Below, one piece after another: positions 1-8,223 of a stretch of DNA of 64,000 bases (position 1 is the stretch's first letter; every line of letters begins with the position of its first letter). Both the position numbers and the translations under genes were made by a program. The DNA is from Acidimicrobiaceae bacterium (GTDB lineage Bacteria; Actinomycetota; Acidimicrobiia; Acidimicrobiales; UBA8592): assembly GCA_024641655.1 (NCBI GenBank), contig JAHECR010000008.1, positions 1-64,000 of the forward strand, in the 5' to 3' direction. Under the pieces are notes generated by a model, which made no database searches, was not told where the DNA came from, and was given only the letters and a program-made list of their open reading frames with translations.

Positions 1-363
1 GCCCGGAGCGCGCGCGAGCAACGGCGCCAGCGGTCGCCCGTCGACCACCGAGGTCTGGTTTGCGATGAGCCCGACTCGGTGACCGCGCAGCAGCGCGAAC
101 TCGTTGGCGGCCAGTACCTCGGCGCCGGTTCGCAGTGGCTGCGCCGTCGGTTCGGTTGTCGGTGGAACCGTCGGCGGCGCGACCGTGGCTGTCGGAGCGT
201 CGGTGCCGCTCGCAGGCGGACTGGCAGACGGGTCGGAGGCGGAGCCAGGCGCGTCGTCACCGGTGCAGGCTGCAAGAAGGACGACGACGCCGAAGACCAG
301 CCCCCACCGCGCCACGCCCCGGCGAAGGGTGCGATGGCGAGGCACGTTGCGGGCCGTGGCCAT
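1..363 (-). CDS. NamZ/DUF1343-like lipoprotein, N-terminal part (runs off window)
   Basis: Only the first 121 codons are in the window; the gene continues to the left. Seen: Arg-rich N-terminus, hydrophobic stretch and lipobox LLAAC (Cys near residue 32), so a predicted lipoprotein. A Thr/Pro/Ala-rich linker follows, then GAEVLAANEFALL-RGHRVGLIANQT, which matches the start of the DUF1343 domain (exo-beta-N-acetylmuramidase NamZ family, peptidoglycan turnover). The ATG at 363 lies 15 bp after the stop of the PH-like gene, so the two are probably co-transcribed. The family call rests on about 45 residues; the catalytic part is not visible. Confidence 0.68.
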   Translation of the reverse strand, partial: MATARNVPRHRTLRRGVARWGLVFGVVVLLAACTGDDAPGSASDPSASPPASGTDAPTATVAPPTVPPTTEPTAQPLRTGAEVLAANEFALLRGHRVGLIANQTSVVDGRPLAPLLARAPG

Positions 364-378
364 CGTCGGCGCGGCCCC

Positions 379-786
379 TCAGTCCTCGACGCGAGCGACG
401 ATCGCGGCCACGAGCCCATCGAGGTTCTCCACCGTGGCGGTGAGGGCGGAGTGGTCCTTGCGGCCGATCACGCGATGCGCCGGCCGGTCGAAGTGGACGC
501 ACACGCCACCGTGGGTCGACGTGCCGAACGTCAAGCCGTCGTCGACGAACGACAGGCGGATGCCGATGGCCTTCCACCACTTGTAGCCACGGGTCACGTG
601 CGCGCGGGTGACATTCGTGATCGGCGTCTCGAGTCGCCACCGCCCATAGGTCGCGACGAACGACGACTCGGTGAGCCGGACCCCGTCGACGCCGGGCCGA
701 GCGCCGAGCGGTCTCCAGATGAACCGGTACCGGCGATCGAAGCGATAGGGGAAGAAGGTGCCATCTGGCGTTGCGTCATCGGCCAT
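379..786 (-). CDS. Small PH-like domain protein, function unknown
   Basis: Encodes 135 residues. The ATG at 786 is preferred over one at 801 because GGGAGG sits 7-8 nt before it. No signal peptide or membrane segment is seen. The chain looks like an all-beta, PH-like fold (bacterial PH family): a Tyr/Arg-rich start, a core with YGRWRLETPITNV and YKWWKAIGIRLS, then GLTFGTSTHGGVCVHF and a C-terminal helix. Similar short proteins of unknown role are known to me from actinobacteria. It overlaps the thioesterase remnant upstream by 11 bp and precedes the NamZ-like lipoprotein gene, so it is probably in one transcript with both. No function can be assigned. Confidence 0.7.
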   Translation of the reverse strand: MADDATPDGTFFPYRFDRRYRFIWRPLGARPGVDGVRLTESSFVATYGRWRLETPITNVTRAHVTRGYKWWKAIGIRLSFVDDGLTFGTSTHGGVCVHFDRPAHRVIGRKDHSALTATVENLDGLVAAIVARVED

Positions 787-1308
787 CGTCGAGCCTCCCA
801 CGGCCTTCGGCCGACGCTGGTGCAGTCGCCCGCATCAGCAGCTCCTGGACGAACGTGGCGCACCGGGCACCGTCAGGGGTGTGGAACGACCCTTCGATCA
901 GGCTCAGCCGCCTCGTTGTCATCACCGGCGACCAGGTGACCAGCATCCACTCGGGTGGCAGCGGTCCATGGAAGCACATGGCGTGGTTCAGGCTGCTGGC
1001 GCGTTCGGCGGGATCGCGATCGATCGAGCCCATTGCGGTCATGCCGGTCCGGGTGTCGGAGTAGAGAGCCATGACGACTGCGTGCAGGAGCGGGTCCTCG
1101 GGCACGGCCGCTCGCGGACGCGCCCACACGCGACGGACCCGGCCCATCAGCGCGGGGTCCTCCCCGGCGAGGGCACCCACGTGTTCACAGGAGTCGAACC
1201 CCATCGAGGCATCGAAGCCCTCCCATTGGTGGTGTTGGCCGGGATCGAGTGGGGGGAAGGGCGGCCGACAGGCTCGACCCCGGCGAGAAGATCTTCGATG
1301 GCCGACAC
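776..1308 (-). pseudogene. TesB-type acyl-CoA thioesterase remnant (C-terminal hot-dog half, frameshifted)
   Basis: The open frame from an ATG at 1204 gives 142 residues that look like the second hot-dog domain of acyl-CoA thioesterase II: LLHAVVMALYSDTRTG, then SLNHAMCFHGPLPPEWMLV and FVQELLMR near the end. The same frame stays open to a stop at 1321 but has no start codon before 1204 and no ribosome site there. In another frame a GTG at 1308 starts VSAIEDLLAGVEPVGR, a TesB-like N-terminal phrase. The two frames could join within the run of six C (plus-strand G at 1251-1256). The N-terminal hot-dog domain is absent, and only about 270 bp separate this from the divergent PHP gene. Either a decayed gene or a one-domain protein starting at 1204. 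Confidence 0.45.
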
Positions 1309-1586
1309 AGGTCCAGATCTACCACCGAACGCGGTCGATGCGGCGGCGTCAGGAGAGCCGCGGTCGCGATCAGGGCCGGGCTCCGCTCGCACAAGTGCCG
1401 GTTGGATTTTGACGCTCCGCAGCAGCTGGTGAATAGTGCTGCAGGGCACCGGCTCCCGGCGGGGGGAAGGATTCCATCCATGCATTCCGTGATCCCGCAG
1501 CGGCGTCGCCCTGCCAGGTCGTCGTCCCCGTACACCGCTGCGGCGAACAAGGGGCGAGTGGCCGGCGCGAACGCCTCAGGTCTCCC

Positions 1587-2306
1587 ATGCGCACGATAAC
1601 CCATGTCCACACCCGGCACTCGTGGGACGGGAAGATCGCGTGCGAGAAGCTCGTCGATCGTCTCGTCGATGCCGGGATCGACCTTGCCGTGATCAGCGAC
1701 CACGACAGCTTCGAGGGAGCCCTCGAATGTCGCCGTGAGGTGCGCGCTCGTGGGGTCGAGCTGGAGATTCCGGTGGCTGCGGAGATCCGCACCGAACGCG
1801 GCGATGTGATCGTCGTCTTCGACGACGACGTCGATCTGCCCCAGATCGCCGAGCTCAAGGAGTGGGAGCGGCTCCAATCGACGGTCCGAGAGCGCGGGGG
1901 ACTGATCTGGCTTCCCCATCCCTACCAGGCCCACGAGTTCATCGAGGAGCTCGCCGCCGGCGCCGACGTCGTCGAGGTGTTCAACGCGCGCTGCTCGGAG
2001 GAGCAGAACCGCCAGGCGGCCTTGCTTTGCGAGCGCCACGGGCGCACGCCGGGCTACGGCGCCGATGTCCACCGCCCAGTGGAGGTCGGTGGGTGCGTCG
2101 TCGACTACGCCGACGCCGGGACGCCCATCGCTACATTGCGCGGCGCGCCGGAGCCGATCGTCGCGAAGCGGACACGCACCAGCGAGATCATGGCTGCCGA
2201 GGTCACCCACGGCATCAAGCAGCGGCGCCCGGCGCTCGCGGCGTATTTCGCGATGCGCTGGATCCAACACCGCCGGCGCGAACGGTCGAACGGTGGTGCC
2301 CGGTGA
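1587..2306 (+). CDS. PHP-domain metal-dependent phosphoesterase
   Basis: 239 residues. PHP-superfamily metal ligands are visible: His6-x-His8 in THVHTRHS, Asp38-His39 in AVISDHDSF, Glu in VAAEIRTERGD, His in WLPHPY, and a late Asp-x-His in YGADVHRP. No extra domain is present, so this resembles free-standing PHP phosphoesterases that hydrolyse small phosphate esters or nucleotides in the cytoplasm; the substrate cannot be read from sequence. The stop codon overlaps the GTG of the following ATP-grasp gene by 4 bp (GTGA), so the two are translationally coupled and probably act in one pathway. The start has only a weak ribosome site. Confidence 0.82.
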   Translation: MRTITHVHTRHSWDGKIACEKLVDRLVDAGIDLAVISDHDSFEGALECRREVRARGVELEIPVAAEIRTERGDVIVVFDDDVDLPQIAELKEWERLQSTVRERGGLIWLPHPYQAHEFIEELAAGADVVEVFNARCSEEQNRQAALLCERHGRTPGYGADVHRPVEVGGCVVDYADAGTPIATLRGAPEPIVAKRTRTSEIMAAEVTHGIKQRRPALAAYFAMRWIQHRRRERSNGGAR

Positions 2307-3457
2307 AGGGCGACCCGGTCGCGTGCGTCATCGGTGACATGGACCTGGTTCGTGCCGTGGCGCTGGCCGGCATCCCTGTCGTCGCCGCGGCGAAGACCGG
2401 TCCGGAGACCCGGTGGTCCCGGTACACCCGCGGTGCCATCGCCCTGCCGGACCTGTGGTCCGATCCGGCCGGCACGGTCGACGCGCTCATCGCCTTCGGT
2501 GCGGCGCAGCGCGTCAAGCCGGTGCTCCTCTATCAGAAGGATCCGGCGCTGCTCACGATCTCGCGCCACCGAGCGGAACTGGCTCCGTACTTCGACTTCG
2601 TGCTCCCGCCTGCAGATCTGGTGGAGTCCCTCGTCGACAAGGCGCTGTTCCACGATCTGAGCGTGGAGCTTGGCCTGCCCGTGCCGCGAACGACGATCGT
2701 CAAAGGTGGCGGCTGGTCGGCTGAGCTCGACGACGTGCTGTATCCGGTGATCGTCAAGCCGGCGATTCGTGACCATTCCGACGACGTGTGGTTCCCGCTT
2801 GCCGGCCGGTCGTCGAAGGCGTTCCGAGCCGACACGCCCGGCGCGCTTGGGGCGTTCCTGCAACACCGGGCCCTGGCCGGTACCAACCTCGTGGTGCAGG
2901 AGCTCGTCGACGGGCCCGAGGAACGTATCTGGAGTTACCACGCGTTCGTGACCGATGATCGCGTCACCCTCTGCGAGTTCACGGGTCGCAAGATCCGGAC
3001 GCTCCCGGCTCAGTTCGGGCAGTCGACCGCAGTCGAGATCATCGACCGGCGGGAGGTCACCGACATCGGACGGCAGGTCCTCGACGCCGTGGGTTTCACC
3101 GGTGTCGCCAAGGTCGACCTGAAAGAGGATCGTGAGGGTCTCCTCCACGTGCTCGAGATCAACCCACGGTTCAGCCTCTGGCATCACCCCGGAGCGGTCG
3201 CCGGCGTGAACATCCCCGCAGCGGTGTATCACCACCTGCTCGGACGCCCGGTCGAGGTTTCGACGGCGACGTCAGGCGTGCGCTGGTGCCAGGTCTGGGG
3301 CGACCGAACGGCGGCGCGGGCGGCCGGCATGAGCGCCGTCCAGTGGCTTCGCTTCGTGGCCCGCTGTCAGAGCCGGCGGGCAGCGCATCTCAGCGATCCC
3401 GGAGCGATGCTCGGTGCGTTGGTGTACGGCTTGTCCGGCCGCTCGAGCCGCAACTGA
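2303..3457 (+). CDS. ATP-grasp ligase-like protein
   Basis: 384 residues from a GTG inside the PHP stop (GTGA overlap). It has the order of an ATP-grasp enzyme: an N-terminal Rossmann-like pre-ATP domain (VIGDMDLVRAVALAGIPVV), an ATP-binding half around YPVIVKPAIRDHSDD, and a C-terminal half with VAKVDLKEDREGLLHVLEINPR, whose Glu-x-Asn is the usual Mg2+/ATP site. This points to a carboxylate-amine or -thiol ligase. The overall pattern resembles D-aspartate-ligase-like and carbamoyl-phosphate-synthase-like ATP-grasp proteins seen near envelope or polysaccharide genes. Substrates are unknown. The C-terminal 60 residues are Arg-rich and not recognised. Confidence 0.8.
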   Translation: MKGDPVACVIGDMDLVRAVALAGIPVVAAAKTGPETRWSRYTRGAIALPDLWSDPAGTVDALIAFGAAQRVKPVLLYQKDPALLTISRHRAELAPYFDFVLPPADLVESLVDKALFHDLSVELGLPVPRTTIVKGGGWSAELDDVLYPVIVKPAIRDHSDDVWFPLAGRSSKAFRADTPGALGAFLQHRALAGTNLVVQELVDGPEERIWSYHAFVTDDRVTLCEFTGRKIRTLPAQFGQSTAVEIIDRREVTDIGRQVLDAVGFTGVAKVDLKEDREGLLHVLEINPRFSLWHHPGAVAGVNIPAAVYHHLLGRPVEVSTATSGVRWCQVWGDRTAARAAGMSAVQWLRFVARCQSRRAAHLSDPGAMLGALVYGLSGRSSRN

Positions 3458-3491
3458 GGCGCTACCAGGGTGTCAGTGGCGCAACGCCGGT

Positions 3492-6023
3492 TCAGCGGGC
3501 CCCGTCGCCGATCGCGTGCGCGGCGTCCATCCGCTCGTACCAGGCCACGAGGGCGTCTCGGGAGAGCGGTCGGGCGAACAAGTACCCCTGGAGGTAGTCG
3601 CATCCGAGGCCCTTGAGGATCGCGTGTTGGGCGTCGTTCTCGACGCCTTCGGCGATGATCGTCAGGCCGAGGTTCTTGCCGAGGTCGACCATGGTGCGTA
3701 CGAACGTCTCGTCGCTCTCGAGGTCGGCCACGAAGGGCTGCGCGAGCTTGAGCAGGTCGACGGGTAGGCGGCGGAGGTAACTGAGTGAGCTGTAGCCGGT
3801 GCCGAAGTCGTCCAGGGCGATGCGGATGCCCAGCTCGCGCAGTTCGGTGAGCTGTTCGATGGTGCGGTCGGGGTCCCGGATGAGCGCAGTCTCGGTGATC
3901 TCGACCACGAGTCGCTCCGGTCGCACCCCGGCCGTCATCAGGGTGGTCGCGAAGTGGGCCGGGAGATCGTTCTCGAGGAAGTTCCGGGCCGACAGGTTGA
4001 CCGAGACGAATCCGGGCTGGGCGTCGGGGAGCTCGGCGAGGGCTCGGACGACCTTGCTGAGGACGTTCCGATCGATCGACACGATCAAACCCGAGCGCTC
4101 CGCTTCCCGGATGAAGACGTCGGGCATGCGCTGGCCGTCGTCGCTGTTCCAGCGGACCAACGCCTCGGCGCCGACCGCCCGCCCGGTATGGGAGTCGATG
4201 ATGGGCTGGTAGACGACCTCGAACTGGTCGTCGTCGATGGCTCGTCGGAGCTGGGTCCGGATGAGGCGCTGTTGCGAGACCCGCTCTCGCATCGCCGGCT
4301 CGAACTCGACGACCGCGCCCTTGCCCTTGCTCTTGGCCGCGTACATGGCGACGTCCGCGTCGTTGAGCAGCAGTGCAGGATCCCCGGTGTTCTGCGCGGC
4401 TCGGGCGAGGCCCACGCTCGCACCGATCTGGACGTCGTGCTGGCCGAACAGGATGGGTTCGTGTAGCGAGTGGATGATGCGGCGGGCGACATGATCGGCC
4501 TGCTCCGAGCTCATCAGCAGCACTGCGAACTCGTCGCCGCCGAGACGGGCGACGATGTCGGTCGGGCGGACGACGGCCAGCAGTCGTTGCGCTACTTCCA
4601 TCAGCACCTGGTCTCCCGCCGCGTGACCGAGGCTGTCGTTGATCACCTTGAAGTCGTCGAGATCGATGTAGAGCACCGACACGGACTGTCCGTCGGCGCA
4701 GGCGTCGCTGAGCGCCGCGGTGAAGACCGCACGGTTGGCAAGCCCGGTCAGACCGTCGTGGTTGGCCTGGTGGGCGAGCTTGCGCTCCAGTAGCCGCATC
4801 TCGCCGAGCGCCTGCTCGAGCTGGTCGTTCTCCAGGCCTACCGCGGCCTGCTCGACGAGGGTGCCGAAGAGTCGGAGGTCGTCGGCGGTGAATGAGGCCA
4901 CCTGGCCGAGCCGGTTGGCGATCATGAGCACGCCGATTTCCCGGCGGCTGCCGTGCAGGGTGCCCACGAGCGCGTCGTGGATCCCTTCGGCGGCAAGGTA
5001 AGCCGTGAGCTCGGCGTGCGCTGGTTGTGAGCCGACCAGCATCGGAGCCGCACCACACGACGCCAGCGCGTCGAGGTCGACGTCGGAATTCTCTATCGAG
5101 TGGGCGACCGTGGTGCCGTTCTCGTGGCGGAAGCACGTGCTCGTCTGGCGTTGCTCACCGTCTTCGGCGTAGTGGAACAAGTAGAGGCTGGCTCGCTCAG
5201 CTCGGAACATCGATGCAGCTTCGTCGAGCAGAGACGCTGCGGCGGCGGTGGTCTCGGGGTTCTCCCTGAGCGCTTTGGTCGACGCGTACAGGAACTCCAC
5301 CTGTTCACGTTGGTTCCGTTCGGTGACGTATGAGCGGTACGCGATGAGCACGACGGCAACGGGAACACTGAGCAGGAGCAGGCTGAAGGGCTCGACATCG
5401 AGGAGCAGCGCAGCGACCAGGGCGAGCGCGGTGTTGGCGGCCGAGATCACCGCCCCGGTGGCCAGCATCGACAGCAACTGCGCCCGGCGCACCGTTCCCT
5501 CGGTGACGATGATGACCGAGCACAGGGTCATGATCTGGACCCCCCCGCCGAACATCGTAGCCGCCGCGAGGACGACCCAGGACGCAGGCGCCAGGGGGTC
5601 TCCGCCCATGAAGTCCTGCACGATCAGTGATGCGATCCCTGCGTGCAGGGACAAGTTGGCGACGTTGAAGATCACCTTGATCACGGTCTGGCGTCGCACC
5701 ACCGCCAGCGCGAACGACGTTCCGATGATCGCACTCGCCCAGAGCGCAAGTGGGCTCGCGAAGATCAGGCCGAGCACCAACGGCACCTCGAACAGCGAAA
5801 AGCTACCGGTCTCGCTGCGGAAGTGCAGGTGCACGACCCAGGACTCGACGAGCGCGAAGGCGATGACCAACGCCCACCACGGCAGCTCGATCGATCCGTG
5901 CGCCACCTGCGCGCTCCGCGGCATGAGCGCCATCAGCCACGCCGACAGCGCCACTATGGCGCCAACGAGCAGCCATGCGGCTGTCCTGCCAGGCAGGTGT
6001 CGAACTGCACTGCGAACTTGCAT
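3492..6023 (-). CDS. Membrane GAF-GGDEF-EAL cyclic-di-GMP enzyme
   Basis: 843 residues. The ATG at 6023 (GGAG six nt upstream) opens directly into membrane segments; the longer open frame upstream is Arg/Pro-rich and looks untranslated. Order: about seven hydrophobic segments (residues 15-230), a GAF-like domain (about 250-400), GGDEF domain (about 415-575), EAL domain (about 590-835). The GGDEF motif is intact (ARLGGDEFAVLL, 495-499), with an RxxD inhibitory site (RPTD, 486-489) exactly five residues before it. EAL (620-622), ETALI, DDFGTGYSSL and AEGVE are present; the usual LKIDxSFV reads LKLAQPFV. Both synthase and phosphodiesterase activities look possible. Convergent with the ATP-grasp gene. 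Confidence 0.92.
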   Translation of the reverse strand: MQVRSAVRHLPGRTAAWLLVGAIVALSAWLMALMPRSAQVAHGSIELPWWALVIAFALVESWVVHLHFRSETGSFSLFEVPLVLGLIFASPLALWASAIIGTSFALAVVRRQTVIKVIFNVANLSLHAGIASLIVQDFMGGDPLAPASWVVLAAATMFGGGVQIMTLCSVIIVTEGTVRRAQLLSMLATGAVISAANTALALVAALLLDVEPFSLLLLSVPVAVVLIAYRSYVTERNQREQVEFLYASTKALRENPETTAAAASLLDEAASMFRAERASLYLFHYAEDGEQRQTSTCFRHENGTTVAHSIENSDVDLDALASCGAAPMLVGSQPAHAELTAYLAAEGIHDALVGTLHGSRREIGVLMIANRLGQVASFTADDLRLFGTLVEQAAVGLENDQLEQALGEMRLLERKLAHQANHDGLTGLANRAVFTAALSDACADGQSVSVLYIDLDDFKVINDSLGHAAGDQVLMEVAQRLLAVVRPTDIVARLGGDEFAVLLMSSEQADHVARRIIHSLHEPILFGQHDVQIGASVGLARAAQNTGDPALLLNDADVAMYAAKSKGKGAVVEFEPAMRERVSQQRLIRTQLRRAIDDDQFEVVYQPIIDSHTGRAVGAEALVRWNSDDGQRMPDVFIREAERSGLIVSIDRNVLSKVVRALAELPDAQPGFVSVNLSARNFLENDLPAHFATTLMTAGVRPERLVVEITETALIRDPDRTIEQLTELRELGIRIALDDFGTGYSSLSYLRRLPVDLLKLAQPFVADLESDETFVRTMVDLGKNLGLTIIAEGVENDAQHAILKGLGCDYLQGYLFARPLSRDALVAWYERMDAAHAIGDGAR

Positions 6024-6349
6024 CCCGGCTCCATCGGCGGCCGGGTGTCGAAGTTCAGGAAATGCGATACCCCTGTCGGTCGGGCACCGCCTCGCGATGC
6101 GGGTACGACAGCCAGGGCGTTGGCCACGCGGCTGGGTGAGGTGCCCCAATCGCGCGGCTCCGCTGTGGGTCTGTCGACTCGTCCGTGCCCACCGGTGGTA
6201 ACAGGTGAACCACTCGCGCCGATCCTGTGTGCAGAAACCTGAACAAACGAGATGTCGATCCCGGCGGCTGCAATCTGGTCGCCTCGCTGCCGGGGGAGTC
6301 AGTGGCGAAACCGGCGTTTGTATCGCGATGGCCAAGGAAGGTCTGACTG
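6024..6349. other. Divergent intergenic region between the GGDEF-EAL and subtilase genes
   Basis: 326 bp without a convincing gene. It must hold both divergent promoters. A small inverted repeat (CCCGGC...GCCGGG, about 6024-6046) lies directly at the start of the GGDEF-EAL gene. I looked for a cyclic-di-GMP riboswitch and found no consensus core. AAGGAAGG (6333-6340) is the ribosome site for the subtilase. Confidence 0.5.
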
Positions 6350-7903
6350 ATGCAAGCACAGCACGAACTTGACAAAGCACCGGGACACCGGTCGACCCGC
6401 CTCGGGGGTGAGAGGGAAGCCCGCGGCGTGACGTGGCTGCGGTTCGGCCGCGCGGCGAGCGCGATGCTCGTCGCCGTCTTGCTGGCAGCCATCGTGTCGA
6501 CGCCGGCGAGCCTGGGGCGCACTGGCAGTGCCAACGCTCCGTCGGTTGCCTACTCGGCGCCGGTCACGTTGTCGATGGCGGTCAGCCCGGGTGAACCCGT
6601 GCCGATGCGTATCGTCACCGAGAAGTCCAGGGGCGAGCTCGCCGGCAAGGGGTACACCGGTCATGGGATCGATGTCGCCCTGATCGACTCCGGTGTCGCA
6701 CCCGTTCACGGCCTCGACCAGCCTGGGAAGATCCTCTATGGCCCCGATCTCTCCAACGAGGGCGCCATAACGAGCCTCGCCAACCTGGACACGTACGGCC
6801 ACGGAACCCACCTCGCGGGCATCATCGCCGGCGACGACGGCGACAAGGTGGGCGGCATCGCACCCGACAGCCGGATCGTCTCGGTGAAGGTGGCCGGTGC
6901 CACCGGTGAGACCGACGTCGCCCAGGTGATCGCCGGTATCGACTGGGTGATCGAGCACAAGAACGACAACGGCCTCAACATCCGGGTCCTGAACCTGTCC
7001 CTCGGTCTGCCTGGTGTCAAGTCCAACATCGGTGACCCGTTCTCGGCTGCGGTCGAGCGGGCATGGAATGCCGGCATCGTCGTTGTCGCGGCGGCCGGGA
7101 ACCGGGGCAACGAGGTCGGTGGCATCGACAGCCCCGCGATCTCGCCGGCGGTGATCGCCGTTGGTGCCCACGAGTCCTACGACAGCACCGGCGCGCAGGA
7201 CTGGATCGCTCCGTTCAGTTCCGGCGCCGGCGACGGGCGCTCCGCCGACGTCGTCGCACCTGGCCGTTCGATCATGAGCTTCCGGGTACCGGGCTCGACG
7301 CTCGACCACCTCTATCCGCAGGCGGTCGTGGATACGAAGTACTTCCTGGGCTCGGGCACCTCGCAGTCAGCGGCGGTTGTCAGCGGTTTCGTTGCAGCCC
7401 TGCTTTCCCGGGACCCGTCGCTCAGCCCCGATCAGGTCAAGTACCTGTTCATGGAGAAGGCGATCGACTTCAAGGAGACCCCGAGCTACATCGACGGCAA
7501 CGGCAAGCTCAGCCCGAAGGACGCCGCACGCAGCCTCAAGGACGCAGCCAAGGCTCCGGTTCAGCAGTGGAAGCCGGCCCTGCCGACGTCGGGTTCGGGC
7601 GTTCTCGCGCCGAGCGCGGCGACGTGGTCGGGCGGCAAGTGGTCGGGTGCCACCTGGTCGGGTGGGACGTGGTCGGGTGCGACGTGGTCGGGTGCGACGT
7701 GGTCGAGTGCCACCTGGTCGGCCGGTACCTGGTCGAGTGCGACGTGGTCCAGCGCCACCTGGTCGAGTGCGACGTGGTCGGGGGCGACGTGGTCGGGGGC
7801 GACGTGGTCGGGGGCGACGTGGTCGAGCGCAACGTGGTCGAGCGCGACGTGGTCGAGCGCGACCTGGTCGAGCGCCACCTGGTCCGGCGGGACCTGGAAC
7901 TGA
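6350..7903 (+). CDS. Secreted subtilisin-like serine protease (S8) with Trp pentapeptide tail
   Basis: 517 residues. An N-terminal hydrophobic segment (about 36-56, after Arg-rich residues) acts as signal peptide or anchor. The S8 catalytic domain is complete: Asp113 in VALIDSGVAP, His151 in YGHGTHLAGIIAG, oxyanion Asn251 in AAAGNRG, and Ser338 in GSGTSQSAAVVSG. After about residue 400 comes a short linker, then a tail of 19 tryptophans spaced exactly five residues apart (W-S-x-x-T) that runs to the last codon. The tail has no charged residue except one Lys and could be a surface- or wall-binding beta structure. AAGGAAGG about 9 nt before ATG fixes the start. Confidence 0.93.
   Translation: MQAQHELDKAPGHRSTRLGGEREARGVTWLRFGRAASAMLVAVLLAAIVSTPASLGRTGSANAPSVAYSAPVTLSMAVSPGEPVPMRIVTEKSRGELAGKGYTGHGIDVALIDSGVAPVHGLDQPGKILYGPDLSNEGAITSLANLDTYGHGTHLAGIIAGDDGDKVGGIAPDSRIVSVKVAGATGETDVAQVIAGIDWVIEHKNDNGLNIRVLNLSLGLPGVKSNIGDPFSAAVERAWNAGIVVVAAAGNRGNEVGGIDSPAISPAVIAVGAHESYDSTGAQDWIAPFSSGAGDGRSADVVAPGRSIMSFRVPGSTLDHLYPQAVVDTKYFLGSGTSQSAAVVSGFVAALLSRDPSLSPDQVKYLFMEKAIDFKETPSYIDGNGKLSPKDAARSLKDAAKAPVQQWKPALPTSGSGVLAPSAATWSGGKWSGATWSGGTWSGATWSGATWSSATWSAGTWSSATWSSATWSSATWSGATWSGATWSGATWSSATWSSATWSSATWSSATWSGGTWN
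7616..7903 (+). repeat. 15-bp coding tandem repeat, 19 copies (W-S-x-x-T)
   Basis: Imperfect 15-bp units of the type acgtggtcgggtgcg run without a break to the subtilase stop codon. Variation is mostly in the fourth and fifth codons (GA, SA, GG, AG), giving WSGAT, WSSAT, WSGGT. Blocks of identical neighbours (WSGAT x3, WSSAT x3-4) suggest recent unit duplication. Confidence 0.95.
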
Positions 7904-8223
7904 TCCACCTCGGGTCAACCCGCTCGAATCCGAACTTCCAAGCCAGCAACGCAGCGCCTGTGACCGAAAGGTCCCGGGCGCTGCGGCGACGTCCGGTTGC
8001 CGGCCCGGGCACCCACCCGGCGCACCGGACGAACCGGTCTCGCGCCACGAGACCCGGGCACCCCCGGCCATCGCGGCCCGGGCTTCGGATTCGCCGAGCC
8101 GCCCGAGTCGGTGGATGATGCTGTCGGAGCCACCGCATCGAGCAGAGCCCGCGTCGCTGCTGTTGGTCGGAGGCCGTCACCTGTCCGCTCGTCTTCGACG
8201 GGCGCAAAGCGAGGTCCGAGGCT
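7904..8223. other. Intergenic region, no gene seen
   Basis: 320 bp between the subtilase and the VOC gene. CCCGGGC/GCCCGGG inverted repeats occur (for example 8053-8059 with 8076-8082), but loops are long and there is no T-tract, so no terminator is called. No promoter recognised. Confidence 0.4.

Noticed and set aside
6024-6349. Cyclic-di-GMP riboswitch before the GGDEF-EAL or subtilase gene
   Set aside because: The conserved core and tetraloop receptor sequences could not be found on either strand.
7616-7903. Possible CRISPR array
   Set aside because: Units are contiguous 15-bp coding repeats with no spacers.
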